Shown piece by piece: positions 1-11,500 of a DNA stretch of 28,131 nucleotides (position 1 is its first letter; every line of letters starts with the position of its first letter). Source of the stretch: Chara braunii (Eukaryota; Streptophyta; Charophyceae; Charales; Characeae); the NCBI GenBank assembly GCA_003427395.1, contig BFEA01000845.1, forward strand, positions 340,529 through 368,659. Reading direction: 5' to 3'. Position numbers and translations under genes: made by a program. The notes under the pieces were generated by a model. It saw only the letters and a list, made by a program, of their open reading frames with translations, made no database searches and was not told the DNA's origin.

Positions 1-269
1 CAGGTCACGGGTTCAACTCCAGGGAACTGTGCAGATACTGTACACAGGTAAGCTGAGGTCAAGGGATCGACCCCTGGGATCTGCATCGGCTACTTTCAAA
101 GGTGAAAACTGTTTCACTCTCTGCACTGTGGTGTTGGAACGGAGCCTTTTTACGGGATATAGGCAATAAATGAGCCGATTGTGGATGTGGTAGTTGCACG
201 CACGGTGCAGGGAAAGAACACGCACCCGCACGTCTTAGTAAATAGACGGACAGACTCGGGTGGGACGAT
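1..269 (+). other. Probable 5' leader of LINE-1
   Basis: No convincing coding sequence is present before the ORF1 start. The stretch is probably the 5' untranslated and promoter region of LINE-1, but it could include flanking DNA because the element's left end is not visible. Two related segments near the left edge contain B-box-like words and are listed separately. Confidence 0.45.
2..83 (+). repeat. Two-copy repeat with RNA polymerase III B-box-like words
   Basis: A segment beginning AGGTCACGGGTTCAACTCC (2-) recurs in altered form as AGGTCAAGGGATCGACCCC (56-), a period of about 54 bp. The first copy contains GGTTCAACTCC, which fits the B-box consensus of tRNA-type pol III promoters. The second is a weaker match. 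No A box or cloverleaf is visible, so a tRNA gene is not supported. It may be an internal promoter remnant or a tRNA-derived SINE fragment. Confidence 0.35.
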
Positions 270-3200
270 ATGCAAATGCAAATGGATGATACAGACATGG
301 ACCGACACGCTCCGATTCCACACGAATCTGACCAGACTGCAAAAGAAGGATCAGCTGTTGGCCCCAACCCGAAAGCGGGTCCAGCTGATGGGGAAAACTT
401 GGATACTGGCAATCACCAGCAGGGGCTGTCTTGGGGGGCTTCACACCCTTCTGGGCAAGCCAGTCACGGGATACGAGTAAAACAAATTCAAATATACGGG
501 ATGATACAGCTCAGGTCCAGGACCGGTCGGGGGGGCCACGAGGGAGAGGAGAGGGACCGAAAGGGAATGGAGGCCGGGGCTTCCAAAAAATCGGGGGAGC
601 TGATAAATCAACTGTTGGGGAAGGTTCTCGTCATATCTCCTTCTCCAAGGTAGATTGGTTCCCGTCAGAAGAGCTGGACTCGGTTAGCGAAGAAGAAGGA
701 GGAGGAGTTTCGGGAACAACTGCAGACAGAACAGGGAAGGCCGAAAGGGGAGAAGGAGCATCAGGAGGCATAGCTAGTGAGGTGGAAGAGGTCAGGAGGA
801 TGCTGGATGAATGCTTCGACAGAATGGTTATCCCGGACATGTCAAAATTTGCCAAATTTGAGAGAAAGGGGAACACAGTCAGTATGACTGTACCCCCTGA
901 AATAGAACAAGCACAGGTAAATTGGATGAAGGACAATGCAGTGGTAGTGTTCTTCCAGGGGAACTTTAAATCGGTGTCTGCAGACAAAAAAGAGCAATGT
1001 ATTAGGAGTCTGGAGGATTCCATTCTACCACAAAGTATGCATCACAAAGAGAGAGGTAGAGTGCACCAGGAGGGCAGGAATGTCATGTCCTACTTCCCCC
1101 GGGACAAAAAGCTGATTGAGCTGTTGTTGAATATGAAAAGTCACAAAATCAAAATCAATGGCAATGCGTACAAGCTTACCTTCAAAAAGTGGATGTCTCC
1201 TGCTGAACTGGAGTTAGCGAAAACAACTGAAGAAGTCAGCAAGATTTGGATTATGGCATTGCGGGTTCCCTGGCTGGCAGCGCCGTTCGTTCGCTCTCAG
1301 ATTGAATTTGCGGTGGGGAAAAGTGCTAAACAATACCCCCCCGAGAGATATGAGGAATCCCCAAAGCTCAACAATCTGAAGTTCGATATACCCCGGGACA
1401 AAAAAGACAGAGTCCCGGAGTTCCTAGACTGGCCACAGAACAATGGCACAATCATTACAATCCAGGTAGTGATACAGATGACCGACTGGTGCTCTCTTTG
1501 TCGTGAGTACGGACACTCCACTAAGGCGTGTCCACAAACAATCGAAATCAACACCTTCCGCCATAGACCGACCCAGGGAGACCTCTCGTTCGGAGCAATG
1601 GGAGCAACCTCAGTGAGAGGGAAGGGAGGATTGAGAGCAGGCGCGGGTTGGGTGGCAGGCCCATCCCAGCAGTTCCAGGCACCCCTTCCTCAGTCTGCCG
1701 CACAAAGACCGCAGTTTGCTTTCGGTTCTGCCAGCAATGAGGGAAGAAATCCAGGTGGTTATAATTCCCACACTGGAATTCCACAGAGACCCCAGACGGG
1801 TTATCAGGCAAGAGGGGTGTTTCAGCCTGGTGCCCACACAGGAAGCACACAGGATCAGAGGCATAGGCAAGACACATCCAGAGAACTGTCACCCTCGAAG
1901 GGAGACCCATGGACGGTCCCATCCACGAACAGGGCAGGAATTTCTCGTAACGTTGTTGTTGCCTCTGGAGGAGTCTTGCCCCCAAACCAGCAAACAAAGA
2001 TGAGCAACGGGAACGAGGGAGGTTTTCCCCTGTCCGCCGTTCCTCACACCACCAACCCTGCACAATTGAGTCCCAATCCAAACTCGGGGACCTCTTCAAC
2101 CACTTCAATCGCTGACCCGCTGTCTGAACCGGTTAGTGTAACGAAGAGAGCACAGGGGCGAGCTCAGACTGCTCCAGAGGCAAATCCAACTGCGATACCG
2201 GAAGAGTCTCCAGAGGGGACGCAGGCTACTGCAAGTATCCCATCGGATAAGGGAAGTCTTAACAAGCGCAAAGTACAAGAACCCGTCAAATCGCAGATTT
2301 TAAATACCTCAGCAATAGAAGGGGGTATGGGGACCACTCACCCGGCAGCACAGGGAGCTGGTTCAGTGGATCACGAGAAACTAACTCGGGGCGGAACTCT
2401 GAGCTCTAACTCTCAGACTCCAGTTCTTCCCAACGGGGGCAAGACACTCTCGTACACAGGGGTATCAGCGCCGGACACGGTTTCAACAAAAGTCTCGGGA
2501 GAGAAGGAGGCCGCGAAGGTACACGAGTCCGGGGATGCAACAGACTCCGAGGACACAGATAGGCTGATGGACACAACAGGGCTGGATCAGCAGTTAGATC
2601 CAATAGAGGTTAACAGGCCTGAGGACGGGAGGGCTCAAACAATGTCAGTATGTAGGGTAGGGAGTGTGCCAGCGGACTCTGAGGGGTCGACGGACGAAGA
2701 AGGTCCGTCCAAAGAGAAAAGAGGTAGAACACTATCTCCTGGGAAGGTTAGGAAACCGCGTCAGACACCGACAGTGGGCAGGAACCAGGGTTCCAAGTAC
2801 CTGGTCCCCCTCATCTGTAGGAAAACTCAGGCAGGTATATTTTTCCTTACATACAATATGGGCACGGATATCAAGCTCATCACCCGAAAACTGGTTGATA
2901 GCAGCCCCACGCAGTCTGTCATGATGGCTAAAGTGAGGAACTACCTGGGCATGAACGCCCCTGATAAAACAATTCCTGGTATGGGTACTAGGAAAATACA
3001 GCGGACAGGGAACGATCACAGCAAAGTCCAGCTGTTCCTGGCCCCTTTCGACGTTAGACCCAGCGAGGCGGACCTCGCTGACATAGCCCAGAACAAAGGG
3101 GGTTGGTGCCTGCTGGAATGGGTCAAATACGAGAACCTCCTGCGCGCTAACATGGTCTACACGGCGGAAGGAATCTCGGGTGACGTTCTAGTGGAATACA

Positions 3201-3466
3201 ACCAGCAATTGTTAGCGGATACTAATCTCTTCTCCAGTTATTTTGACAGACTGCTGTCCCTGCCATGGCAAGGGAAAGGAAATGGGTCAGACATAAGGGA
3301 TGACAGGAAGAGGAAGACCACACTTGGTACCAGAAGCCCCTCCCCTGTTCTCAGATCTTCTCTGATCGTAACAGTAGGAACGGCAGAAGGGGAGACGGTC
3401 TCCACCTTCCCACCAGAAGACTTCTCCCTGATCCAGAACGCAGGGCAAGACAAGGTCAATGAATAA
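270..3466 (+). pseudogene. LINE-1 ORF1 (RNA-binding protein with CCHC zinc knuckle), N-terminal frameshift
   Basis: LINE ORF1 proteins bind the element RNA and form the ribonucleoprotein. The long open frame runs to TAA at 3464 but has no ATG before about 800, and is open upstream only back to a TGA at 386. A coding-like N-terminus starting MQMQMDDTDMDRH begins at ATG 270 in another frame. The simplest reading is a start at 270 and a one-base-loss-type frameshift near 460-480. In the main frame a conserved region precedes a CX2CX4HX4C knuckle (CSLCREYGHSTKAC, 1490-1531), an arrangement typical of plant LINE ORF1 proteins. A long Ser/Pro/Gly/Gln-rich, probably disordered segment follows (about 1560-2790). 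A compact C-terminal region (about 2800-3270) is one I do not recognise. The end overlaps the ORF2 start. Confidence 0.8.
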
Positions 3467-6400
3467 GTTGAGGGTGGCCTCCTGGAATGTCAGGGGTCTG
3501 GGGGACTCTAATGATAAAATGAAATGGGCACGTTTTAAATCATGGATCCATCGGTGCAGGGTTCAGGTCATTCTACTCTAGGAGACTAAACTCAACGAGG
3601 ATAAAATACTAGAGGCTAATTGGAAGTGGCAAGGGCCCCAGTTTTTGGCCCCAGCAGAGGGAACGAAGGGGGGAACAGGCATATTGTTCCACAAGGACCT
3701 CAACCCGATAGTTGTGGATGAGTTCTCCGACTCGCTGGGTCGCTGGTCCTGGGTAACAGTCTTTATTGAAGGCATTGAATGGACCTTTGTGTCGGTCTAT
3801 GCGCCCGTGGACAGGCGGTAAAAGATCCAGTTTTTTGAAGTTCTTCCAAAAGTGCTACCAGAGAGCAGAAATATGGTTATTGGGGGGGACTGGAACACGA
3901 TCCTGGACCCAGCCCTCGACTCATCAGCGGCAGATCCCATCAGGAGTCACACCATTGCCTTGGGAAAGTTTGTAGAAAGCATGAAACTGTCAGACCCGTT
4001 TAGAGTACTTCACCCTCAAGTATCCGAGTTTACTTGGACGTCCAATACCCCCAGACAAGACAAGTCCTACACAAAACTAAGACTGGATTTTTTTCTAGTG
4101 AGAGACAGGGCAGCGGAATGGGCGATGGAAGTGTCCATGCCATTTCAAGCCCTCTCGGACCGCAGACGGGTGCTGGTTACATTTGTACCGGATGGACACA
4201 TTATTAGGGGGAGAGGGTACTATAGACTGAATACAAAAATTCTACAGGACAGGGGGTTAGTAGTCTCAATCAGGAAGTCCCTGCTTAAGCTAGGAGAATT
4301 AAGACACTTCTATGACTCATATTCTGACTGGTTGGAAGCAGCCAACAGGATGGCCAAGGCGGATTTTAGCTTTGCCTCCAGGATCAGGGCTTTGTCCAGG
4401 CGCAAGGAAGAGGAGAAGTGTATCTCTCACATAGAATGGGCGGAAAGTAACATGGAGCTATCACCACAGTTCAGCGAGTTCTGGTGGTCCTACAAAAATG
4501 AATGGAAAGACAAGCTAGAGAATATTCAAATTGAGAAAGAAAAAGTATGGGCGGAAAGGGCTAAGATCGAGTGGCTAGACGTGGGGGATAGGATGACAAA
4601 GGATAATTTCAAACGCCTGTCCAAGCGCAAAGGGTCCTCGCTAATCATTGAGTTAGACCACCCCTTTGATGCCTTCGAACCGAGAGCTAGAGACACCAAG
4701 TCTATTCTTGAATACGCGAGACTCTACTTTATGAACATCCTCACTTCCTCTCGTCCACCGTGCCCTGACCCGGGAGATGAGGAGTTACAAATGATCCTGT
4801 GGGAGTCCTTCGACTCCCGCCTTCCGTCCCATGGTAAGCTGGATTTGGATCGCCCAATCACCATTGAGGAACTAGGCCAGACATTAAAAACCATGCAAAA
4901 AGGGAAATGCCCGGGCAGTGACGGGCTACCGGTAGAGTATTATGCTTGTGTTTGGGAAGTTCTGGGCCCGGTGCTGGTAGGCATTTTTAATAATGTTTTG
5001 CAGGGTCAAGAGCTAGGGGAGGACATGAGAACGGGGGTCATATCACTGCTACACAAGAAGGGAGACAAAAGAAATATACGGATCTGGCGTCCTATTTCAC
5101 TTCTCAACACGTCCTATAAATTGCTAGCCAAGACCTTGGCCAATAGGCTCAAAAGGTACTTGTCAGGGCTCATAGGACAAGAGCAGGCTGGCTTCGTACA
5201 AGGTAGGAACATCCTGAACAATGTCATGCTAACAATAGAGTCATTAGAATGCATGAAAGAGGACCAACCCGAAGTGGCAGCCCTCCTGTTGGATCTGGAA
5301 AAAGCATACGACAGGGTTAATTGGCAATTTGTGCTGGATACCCTACGGCTAGCGGAATTTGGCGAGTCATTTTTCAACTGGGTCAAGGCCCTTTACATGC
5401 AGGGGGTAGGTATGGTAATGATAAATGGGGAAATTTTGTGCCCGTTTTCGCTCACCCGGTCCCTCCGACAGGGTTGTCCGCTCGCTCCCATGCTATTCGT
5501 TATCCAAATGAAAGTGTTTTTATCTTTGATTAGAAAAAACACAGATATCCAAGGCCTCTGCCTTCCCAACGGGGAACAGTGCAAGGCGTCGGCCATGGCT
5601 GACGACCTTTTCGCACTATCTGCTAATACCAAGGAATCTCTGGGTGCCCTCAAATATTGTCTTGACCTATACTCTAAATTTTCGGAAGCCCTTGTCAATT
5701 GGCCCAAATCCGTCGCAATTGTCAGAGACGATACTCCTTTGGCTTTGAATTGGGGGTTGAAGTGCTTACCTGTGGGAGATTGTGAGCGTTTTTTGGGGGT
5801 ACAGGTGAGGATTCTCGACAGCAAGAAAGAGGCAAGCAGCCTCGTGGAGCGAGCGGTCCTGGCAAAAATCAGCAAGGTATCAGCGGTCAAGGGTACGTCC
5901 ATCTTCGGACGGGCCTTATTTGTGAACACCTTGGTTTTCTCGCAGGTTTGGTATCCAAGTTCAATTAGAAGGTTGGATGGTAAATCATATGGTAGAATCA
6001 GGTCGGCGGCCACTAGGTACCTATGGAAAGGATCGGATAATGAGGAGGTAGGCTATGTAGCAAAATTAGCCTGGAAAAAAGTGGTTGGAGGATTGGCGGA
6101 TGGGGGGCTAGGAATCAAGGACCCAAAAATGCAGGTTAACGCCTTGCTAGCCAGATGGGTGATCAAGCTCCTCACTGAGGATTCTAGACACCCATGGGTT
6201 CAGTTGGCAGCCGGGGCACTCATGAAAGAGTGGGGTCTCTGTCAAAAGGAGGACGTATGGGTGACCTTACTTACTCCCTCTTTGGTTAAAGGACCGATGA
6301 AATCGACAGTCTGGAAAGACATCCTCCTAGCGTGGTTCCATTTGTTGCCGATACTGATGAAGAAACCACAGACGAGGGAGGAGGTGTTAGCCCAGCATAT

Positions 6401-7599
6401 CTTTGAAAACATTTTTATCTGTGACAGTTCAGGTGCTCCTTGGTCTGCAGGGGAGGAAACGGGTCATTTTGGGAAAAGCTGGATCCAAAGGGGGATCTCA
6501 AGAATTTCAGACCTCTGGAATACGGAGTTGGGACATTGGAGGCCCACGGTGGAGCTAAGGACAAATCTGCACCACCTGCGGTCAGTCCCGGAAAGAGTCA
6601 ATAATATCCTGGGGAGTATTCCACAATCAGGGAAGGATATCCTAGCGAATCCTGTTCCCGCCTATGAGGGACAGTGGGTAGTACAAGAAGGGGGTATAGA
6701 GCCTAAGGAAGTATGGAAAGTGCTCGGGAGGCTGGATCAGGGGCAGGCTATTGTCTTCCCTTACCAAGTGTCTGAGGTGGACAACACAGTCTGTCGGAGG
6801 TTAGTAGAAACCGAGGAGAGAGTAGTCACCCTGCAAAGAGTGGTGTCCATAGTAGTACGGTCTACTAAACTAGGCAAGGACACTGTAAAACATGTTTGTC
6901 CACTAGGGGTGAGAGCGGCAAACAGGTTGAAGACACTCCCTCTACATTGGGAATGGAAGTTGTTAGAACCATCCAGGACAGTCTGTTTGCTTGATTATGC
7001 TCCGTCAGTGGGTAATCAAGTTCAGTCCAAGTCATGGAACCTCCCCCTTATTGTCACAAATCACTGGCAAATGTAGTCAAGGGAGAGGTCACAATTTAAG
7101 GGGTCGGTCTCCTCTTTCGCCCTGAGGAAACTGTGGAGAAGTCACAATTTGGGTTTGGTGGGCCAAGCTATGGGAGAAGAATGTGGAAGATCAGGTTCAA
7201 TGGGATGAAAGGTTTGTCTTAGAAGGAATCATCCCTAATGAAGAGAAGGTGAACAGAGGGTGGAGTAATGTGGCTGCTGCGTGCAGGGCGGCGATTATGC
7301 AAGCCATAGGGAATATGAGGAACGACAGAGTTTTCAGATCTAAGTTCTACTCTGACACAGCAATCATGAATTTAATCCTGGAAAGGGTGAGGTCCCTGGT
7401 TTGGTCAGACTGGAGGAAAACTCATAGAGCCCGTTCCAAGAGGGCAGCCTGGGATCAGTTCTTCAGAACTTGGGGTCAGAGCGTCAGATTTTTGAAAGTC
7501 AAGTCCTCAGGCATTTTGTTAGAACCTTGGTTGATGGGACCGAAGTGTAGAGGCAGGTTTTACGGGAATCTGGGTTTAAGGGATGGGGAAATCATTTGA
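3459..7599 (+). pseudogene. LINE-1 ORF2 (AP-endonuclease and reverse transcriptase), inactivated
   Basis: ORF2 nicks the target DNA and copies the element RNA at the nick. The frame starts at ATG 3459 with an APE-type endonuclease (WNVRGLG near the start, VSVYAP, GGDWN). TAG at 3579-3581 replaces the residue before ETKL, and TAA lies at 3819-3821. The usual SDH motif reads SDR (near 4159), so a catalytic His is lost. The open part from 3852 encodes the RT: KGKCPGSDGLPVEYY, LLLDLEKAYDRVNW, RQGCPLAPMLF and MADDL with the catalytic Asp pair (about 5594-5608), then FLGVQV. TAG ends this frame at 7074-7076. The C-terminal tail resumes in another frame (about 7156-7599) and matches the LINE-2 tail. 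The stretch holding the zf-RVT knuckle in LINE-2 is missing near 7140-7160. Confidence 0.9.
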
Positions 7600-7611
7600 C
7601 AATGCCAATAG

Positions 7612-7654
7612 AATAAACTCTTCATCTTTTCAGGTCAAAAAAAAAAAAAAAAAA
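7612..7654 (+). promoter_or_regulatory. LINE-1 polyadenylation signal and poly(A) tail
   Basis: AATAAA at 7612-7617 lies about 20 bp before an 18-base A run (7637-7654), marking the 3' end of the retrotransposed transcript. Confidence 0.85.
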
Positions 7655-7949
7655 CCCTCATCGCAGCTACAGTACTTCACGTCTTGAGAAGAGAAAAATG
7701 AAGTGGTGTGTACGAAGTACTGGATGCAGCCCATTGGCTGAGTCCAGCATGCCTCCAGAAAAAGAGGCGATGAATTCGACGGCTCCCATCCCATTAGCTG
7801 ACGGGAGCACCCTAAGCTGAATTCTGCTTTCTTTATCTAGAAGAAAGAGAGTTTTTTTAATCTGAAAAAAATGCAGAAACCATTTTTTTAATGCCAAAAG
7901 CGGGTCACGCAGCACTGTCTCACGTTTAAAACGAGTGCTAGTCGGCCCA
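7655..7949. other. Unassigned sequence between the LINE-1 tail and the U6 fragment
   Basis: I see no gene here. Open frames are short and lack recognisable motifs. The segment lies between two poly(A) tails and runs without an obvious break into the U6 fragment, so its distal part could be the 5' portion of a chimeric retrocopy. I do not recognise the sequence. Confidence 0.4.
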
Positions 7950-8010
7950 GGCCCCTGCGCAAGGATGACACGCATAAATCGAGAAATGTTCCAAAAAACA
8001 AAAAAAAAAA
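7950..8010 (+). pseudogene. U6 snRNA retropseudogene, 3' half with poly(A) tail
   Basis: Positions 7950-7995 match the 3' half of U6 spliceosomal RNA, including GGCCCCTGCGCAAGGATGAC followed by the ACGCATAAATCGAGAAATG stretch. I know this as a nearly invariant part of plant-type U6. The 5' half of U6 is absent. Where a U6 gene would end in a T run for pol III termination, this copy continues into an A tail (7993-8010). That combination indicates reverse transcription of U6 RNA by LINE machinery, not a transcribed U6 gene. The identification rests on memory of the conserved sequence. Confidence 0.88.
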
Positions 8011-8028
8011 GAAGTCACCCCGTAGTAG

Positions 8029-8120
8029 CGCTGAACGTACATTACGGAGCTTCTATGACAAAAAAAAAAAAAAAGAGAAAAAAAAGTGTTTAATATAAGC
8101 TCCGTAATGTGCGTTCAGCG
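8029..8120. repeat. Inverted repeat with 24-bp arms around a poly(A) spacer
   Basis: Arm 8029-8052 (starting CGCTGAACGTACATTACGG) is the reverse complement of 8097-8120 with a single mismatch. The 44-bp spacer is almost all A. Similarity extends weakly outward. This looks like two copies of one retroposed sequence inserted head to head, or a fold-back produced during reverse transcription. Confidence 0.85.
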
Positions 8121-8512
8121 TGGTGGCTGCTACGCTCTCCGAGAGCAGCTTCACCCCCCTGCGTCCAAGGGTGAACACAGCACCAGTGCTTTTTTTTTTT
8201 TTTTTTCAAACAAAACACCTCCCACTGGTGATAGTGGCGCTGATAAGAGCAGACACCGCTACCACCCAGGGAGGGGCTCCATCTATTGGTGGGGAGCATC
8301 ACCACCAGTACCTTGAAGAAGGTACAGTGCAAAGAACTGGAAGCAACAGGTAGTTTCGCCCCACCGGCAAACGTCCCGGGCTTATCACAACTAAGCCTTC
8401 GGTCTGGGTACAAAAGGCCCACGGGCATCTCAGGCTGTCCAACGGGCCTCGCCGCACTCTACTCTCCAAATGTGCAAAAAGCTATGTTACGAAAAAAAAA
8501 AAAAAAAAAAAA
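8121..8512. other. Retroposon-like non-coding segments with poly(T) and poly(A) runs
   Basis: A 17-base T run (8190-8206) closes the segment that begins with the inverted-repeat arm, consistent with a minus-strand poly(A)-tailed copy. From about 8207 a second segment of about 285 bp ends in 21 A (8492-8512), consistent with a plus-strand copy. I do not recognise the source RNAs. They could be SINEs or processed pseudogenes. Open frames here are short and not convincing. Confidence 0.5.
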
Positions 8513-11500
8513 GTATTAAATGTTAACATTCTGAAAGACCCAGGGATTCCTCAATGGGTGAGGTCTCAAATGAAGGATTGGGAAAAAGCTTAAGACTTAT
8601 TCCCAAACTTTGCAGACTGGGTGGAAGTGGGCATAGGCATACTTCGGGAGACAATGATTGAATTTGCCAGAATGAAAGCCGCTTCTAGAAACTGGAAGGA
8701 AAAACAACTAATGAGAATTATTGAAGAAGCGGATGCCCGCTCAGACTCAGACCCGTTTTTAGAATATTATTGGTACCAAAAAAGGGAGACAGCCTTAAGG
8801 GAACCGGAAGAACTAGAAATCCAAAAACAGAAAGACTGGCAGGAATGGCTAAAAATTAAAGGCATTATGGGGCATGATAAGATGTCTAAGGAGACATTTA
8901 GGATGCTCATATTACGAAAGGCCAAATCAGTCATGAGGGAATTAATACATCCCTTTGCAGTCCAAGCACCCATTGCTAAGGATACGGAAGAACTTTGTGC
9001 CTATGCTATGGAGTACTTCCAGGACATTGTTGCTACTAGGCGTCCCTTTGATAACTTTGATTCGAACGTGAAGGAATCCTCTCCATTTTGGAACTGTTCT
9101 ACGACTAGAATTTCAACACAACAGCGTCTGGAATTAGATAGTCCTATTACAATAGAAGAAGTCACTAGAGCCGCCAGACGAATGGCCAAGGGCAAATGCC
9201 CAGGCCCGGATGACCTTCCAATTGAATTCTTTCGATCTGCATGGGATGTGTTTGGTAATTTTTTTTGTAACATTTTTAATGAGACTTTGGAATCGGGCTC
9301 CTTGCCGAAAGGCTTGGTAACAGGAATGATATCTCTACTCTACAAAAAAGGAGATAAAAGAGATATAAGAAATTGACGCCCCATATCGGTCCTAAACGCA
9401 TCCTATAAATTGTTGGCAAAAGTGTTAGCCCTTAGATTAGCCCCTATCCTTCCGTCTGTGGTAGGAAAGGAACAAGGGGCATTTGTAAAAGGGCGATCAA
9501 TATTTGACAACATTATGTCTACGGTTCAGGCATTAGAAATAATTGGTAAAAAGAAGAGGGAAGTGACAATCTTAATGTTGGATATGGAAAAGGCATATGA
9601 CAAACTGGGTTGGGCCTTTGTGAACACTTCCCTTTTGAACATGGGGTTTGGCCAAATATTTCGATGCTGGGTTAAGGCAATGTATGCAGACGCAAAGGCA
9701 ACAGTCCTAGTAAATGGGAAACGGTCGGAAGAGTTTGGTCTCTCTCGGTCCCTGAGACAGGGCTGTCCCCTTGCACCGCTAATCTTCGTCCTCCAGCTAG
9801 AGGTCCTCCTGGCAAACATAAGGTCAAATCATTTGATAACGGGCCTCTGCCTTTCACCCTCCCTGCATTGGAAGGGAGGTCCCTTAGCAGATGACCTGAC
9901 TATTGCCTGTGAGAACCCAGAAAGGAGCCTGAACGAATTACATAAAGTCATGGATGAGTACTGTGTATTATCTGAAGCCTCCATAAATTGGAATAAGTCA
10001 GCCTTTCTTTTACCTTCTCCCTATGAGTTGTGTGTGGACTGGGGATTGAGACGGGTTCCCACTAATTCTTCAGACCGGTTCTTGGGAGTGCAGATCTCAT
10101 TAGCAAACTGCTGTCAAATTCAAGATGCCCTCTTCGTCGACAAGGTGGTATCAAGAATAGCGAGTTGGGAGAGACGTTCCTACCTTTCTCTCTTTGGTGG
10201 AGCTCTGGTGGTATCTGCAACAGCCTTCTCAGTCCTTTGGTTTCCATAGACGATCCATCGGTTAGGCAAGTCGGCCTATAAGACGATCAAGGCAGCAGCG
10301 ACGCGCCATGTATGGAGGCCAGACGCGGTAGAGGACCAAGGGTATATCTCCAAGGTGGCATGGGAAGTAGTGGCTACCCCAAGGAAGAAAGGAGGATTAG
10401 GAATTCTTGATCCGGAGCAACAAAATGTCCCCCTACTTGCAAAATGGCCAATACAGGCAATGGGGAATGGAGAAGGAAAGGAGTGGAAGGATTTAGCAGA
10501 ATATTTATTGGGAATAGAATGGGACTTGGAGGACCACTCGAAGGTATGGGTGTGCATGTTGATTAAGTCCTTTGGAACAAGGAAGGTGAAATCCAATGTA
10601 TGGAGTGGTATCCTAAGCGCATGGTTGAAAATCTTCCCGGATAAGAGCTTTCCACCTTCAACAAAGCAGGAAATTTTGAATCAGATCCTCTTCGAAAATC
10701 CAGGGATAACGAAGGCAGATGGCTCACCGTTCTCAGCTTCTGGGAACGGGGGAAGCTTCGACAAAGCGTGGGCGAAGAAGGGAGTGTTGCAGTTAAAGGA
10801 CATTTGGGATGCTGATCAAGCCGATTTCTTGTCTGATTCGCAGCTGAGATGTAAACTGCCCAGACTACACAATGTTAAAAGGCACAGGGAAACACTTATA
10901 GCGGCCATCCCTCCGAATTGGATCAGGATACTACAGTCGGACACCGACCATCCGGCAGGTACTTGGTTGTGGGAAGAGGACCACCTAAGTCATTTCTTAC
11001 AAGTTCCTCGACAAGGAGCAAGGGGAGGGAAGAAGGATTCAGAATTGGAAACTCGCCCCCGACAACTCAGAGGTATTGAAATTAGAAGAGGAGAATTGGC
11101 CGTCATTGGATACCAGACCCCTGAGGGAAGTGAGAGTAGTGCTTCAGATGCAGCATAAGAAAACGACTGCAACATTGCTGGGGGATGCGTCTCAGTTCAA
11201 AATAGAGCCCCTCCTGCAAGGATGGTCGATACACTCCAAGCTTATACCTTTGATCCAATACAAACCAAAAGTGGGTGTTCAGAGACAGCAAACAAGTCTG
11301 AAGAAATCGGCAGTCTCTCTGGCCCTGCAACAAGCAGAAACTCATCAGTTGACAGGAGTAACACATAACAAGTTGATTAGCTTTTGGAAGGCACTCACTA
11401 AACTAATAGTGCAGAAACCGACAGGTATTATGTGGCTTCAGTCGTTGTTCGTAACTGCCACTGCAATGTGGTTGTCGACAAAGGGCATGGAGGTGAATAC

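Larger units (their letters stand above)
1..7654 (+). mobile_element. LINE-1: near full-length non-LTR retrotransposon (L1-like, two ORFs)
   Basis: This block has the complete layout of an L1-type non-LTR retrotransposon: a 5' leader, an ORF1 with a CCHC knuckle, an ORF2 with endonuclease and reverse transcriptase, a short 3' UTR with AATAAA, and a terminal run of 18 A. Its left end may lie outside the window, because no target-site duplication can be paired with the sequence after the tail. Both ORFs carry disabling changes, so this copy looks inactive. The protein differs clearly from LINE-2 downstream although the domain order matches, so these are separate families. The class is clear from the domains; the exact 5' end is a guess. 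Confidence 0.9.

Noticed and set aside
1-30. tRNA gene 3' half at the left edge
   Set aside because: The T-arm-like word is present, but its stem pairs poorly and no acceptor or CCA-side pairing is visible.
8286-8519. Small protein-coding gene ending in a Lys run
   Set aside because: The Lys run is a poly(A) tail, the body has no recognisable domain, and the segment fits a retroposed non-coding copy better.
9374-9376. Stop-codon reassignment (TGA read as Trp) in LINE-2
   Set aside because: TGA, TAA and TAG all occur in-frame at positions expecting different residues, together with frameshifts, so ordinary decay explains it.
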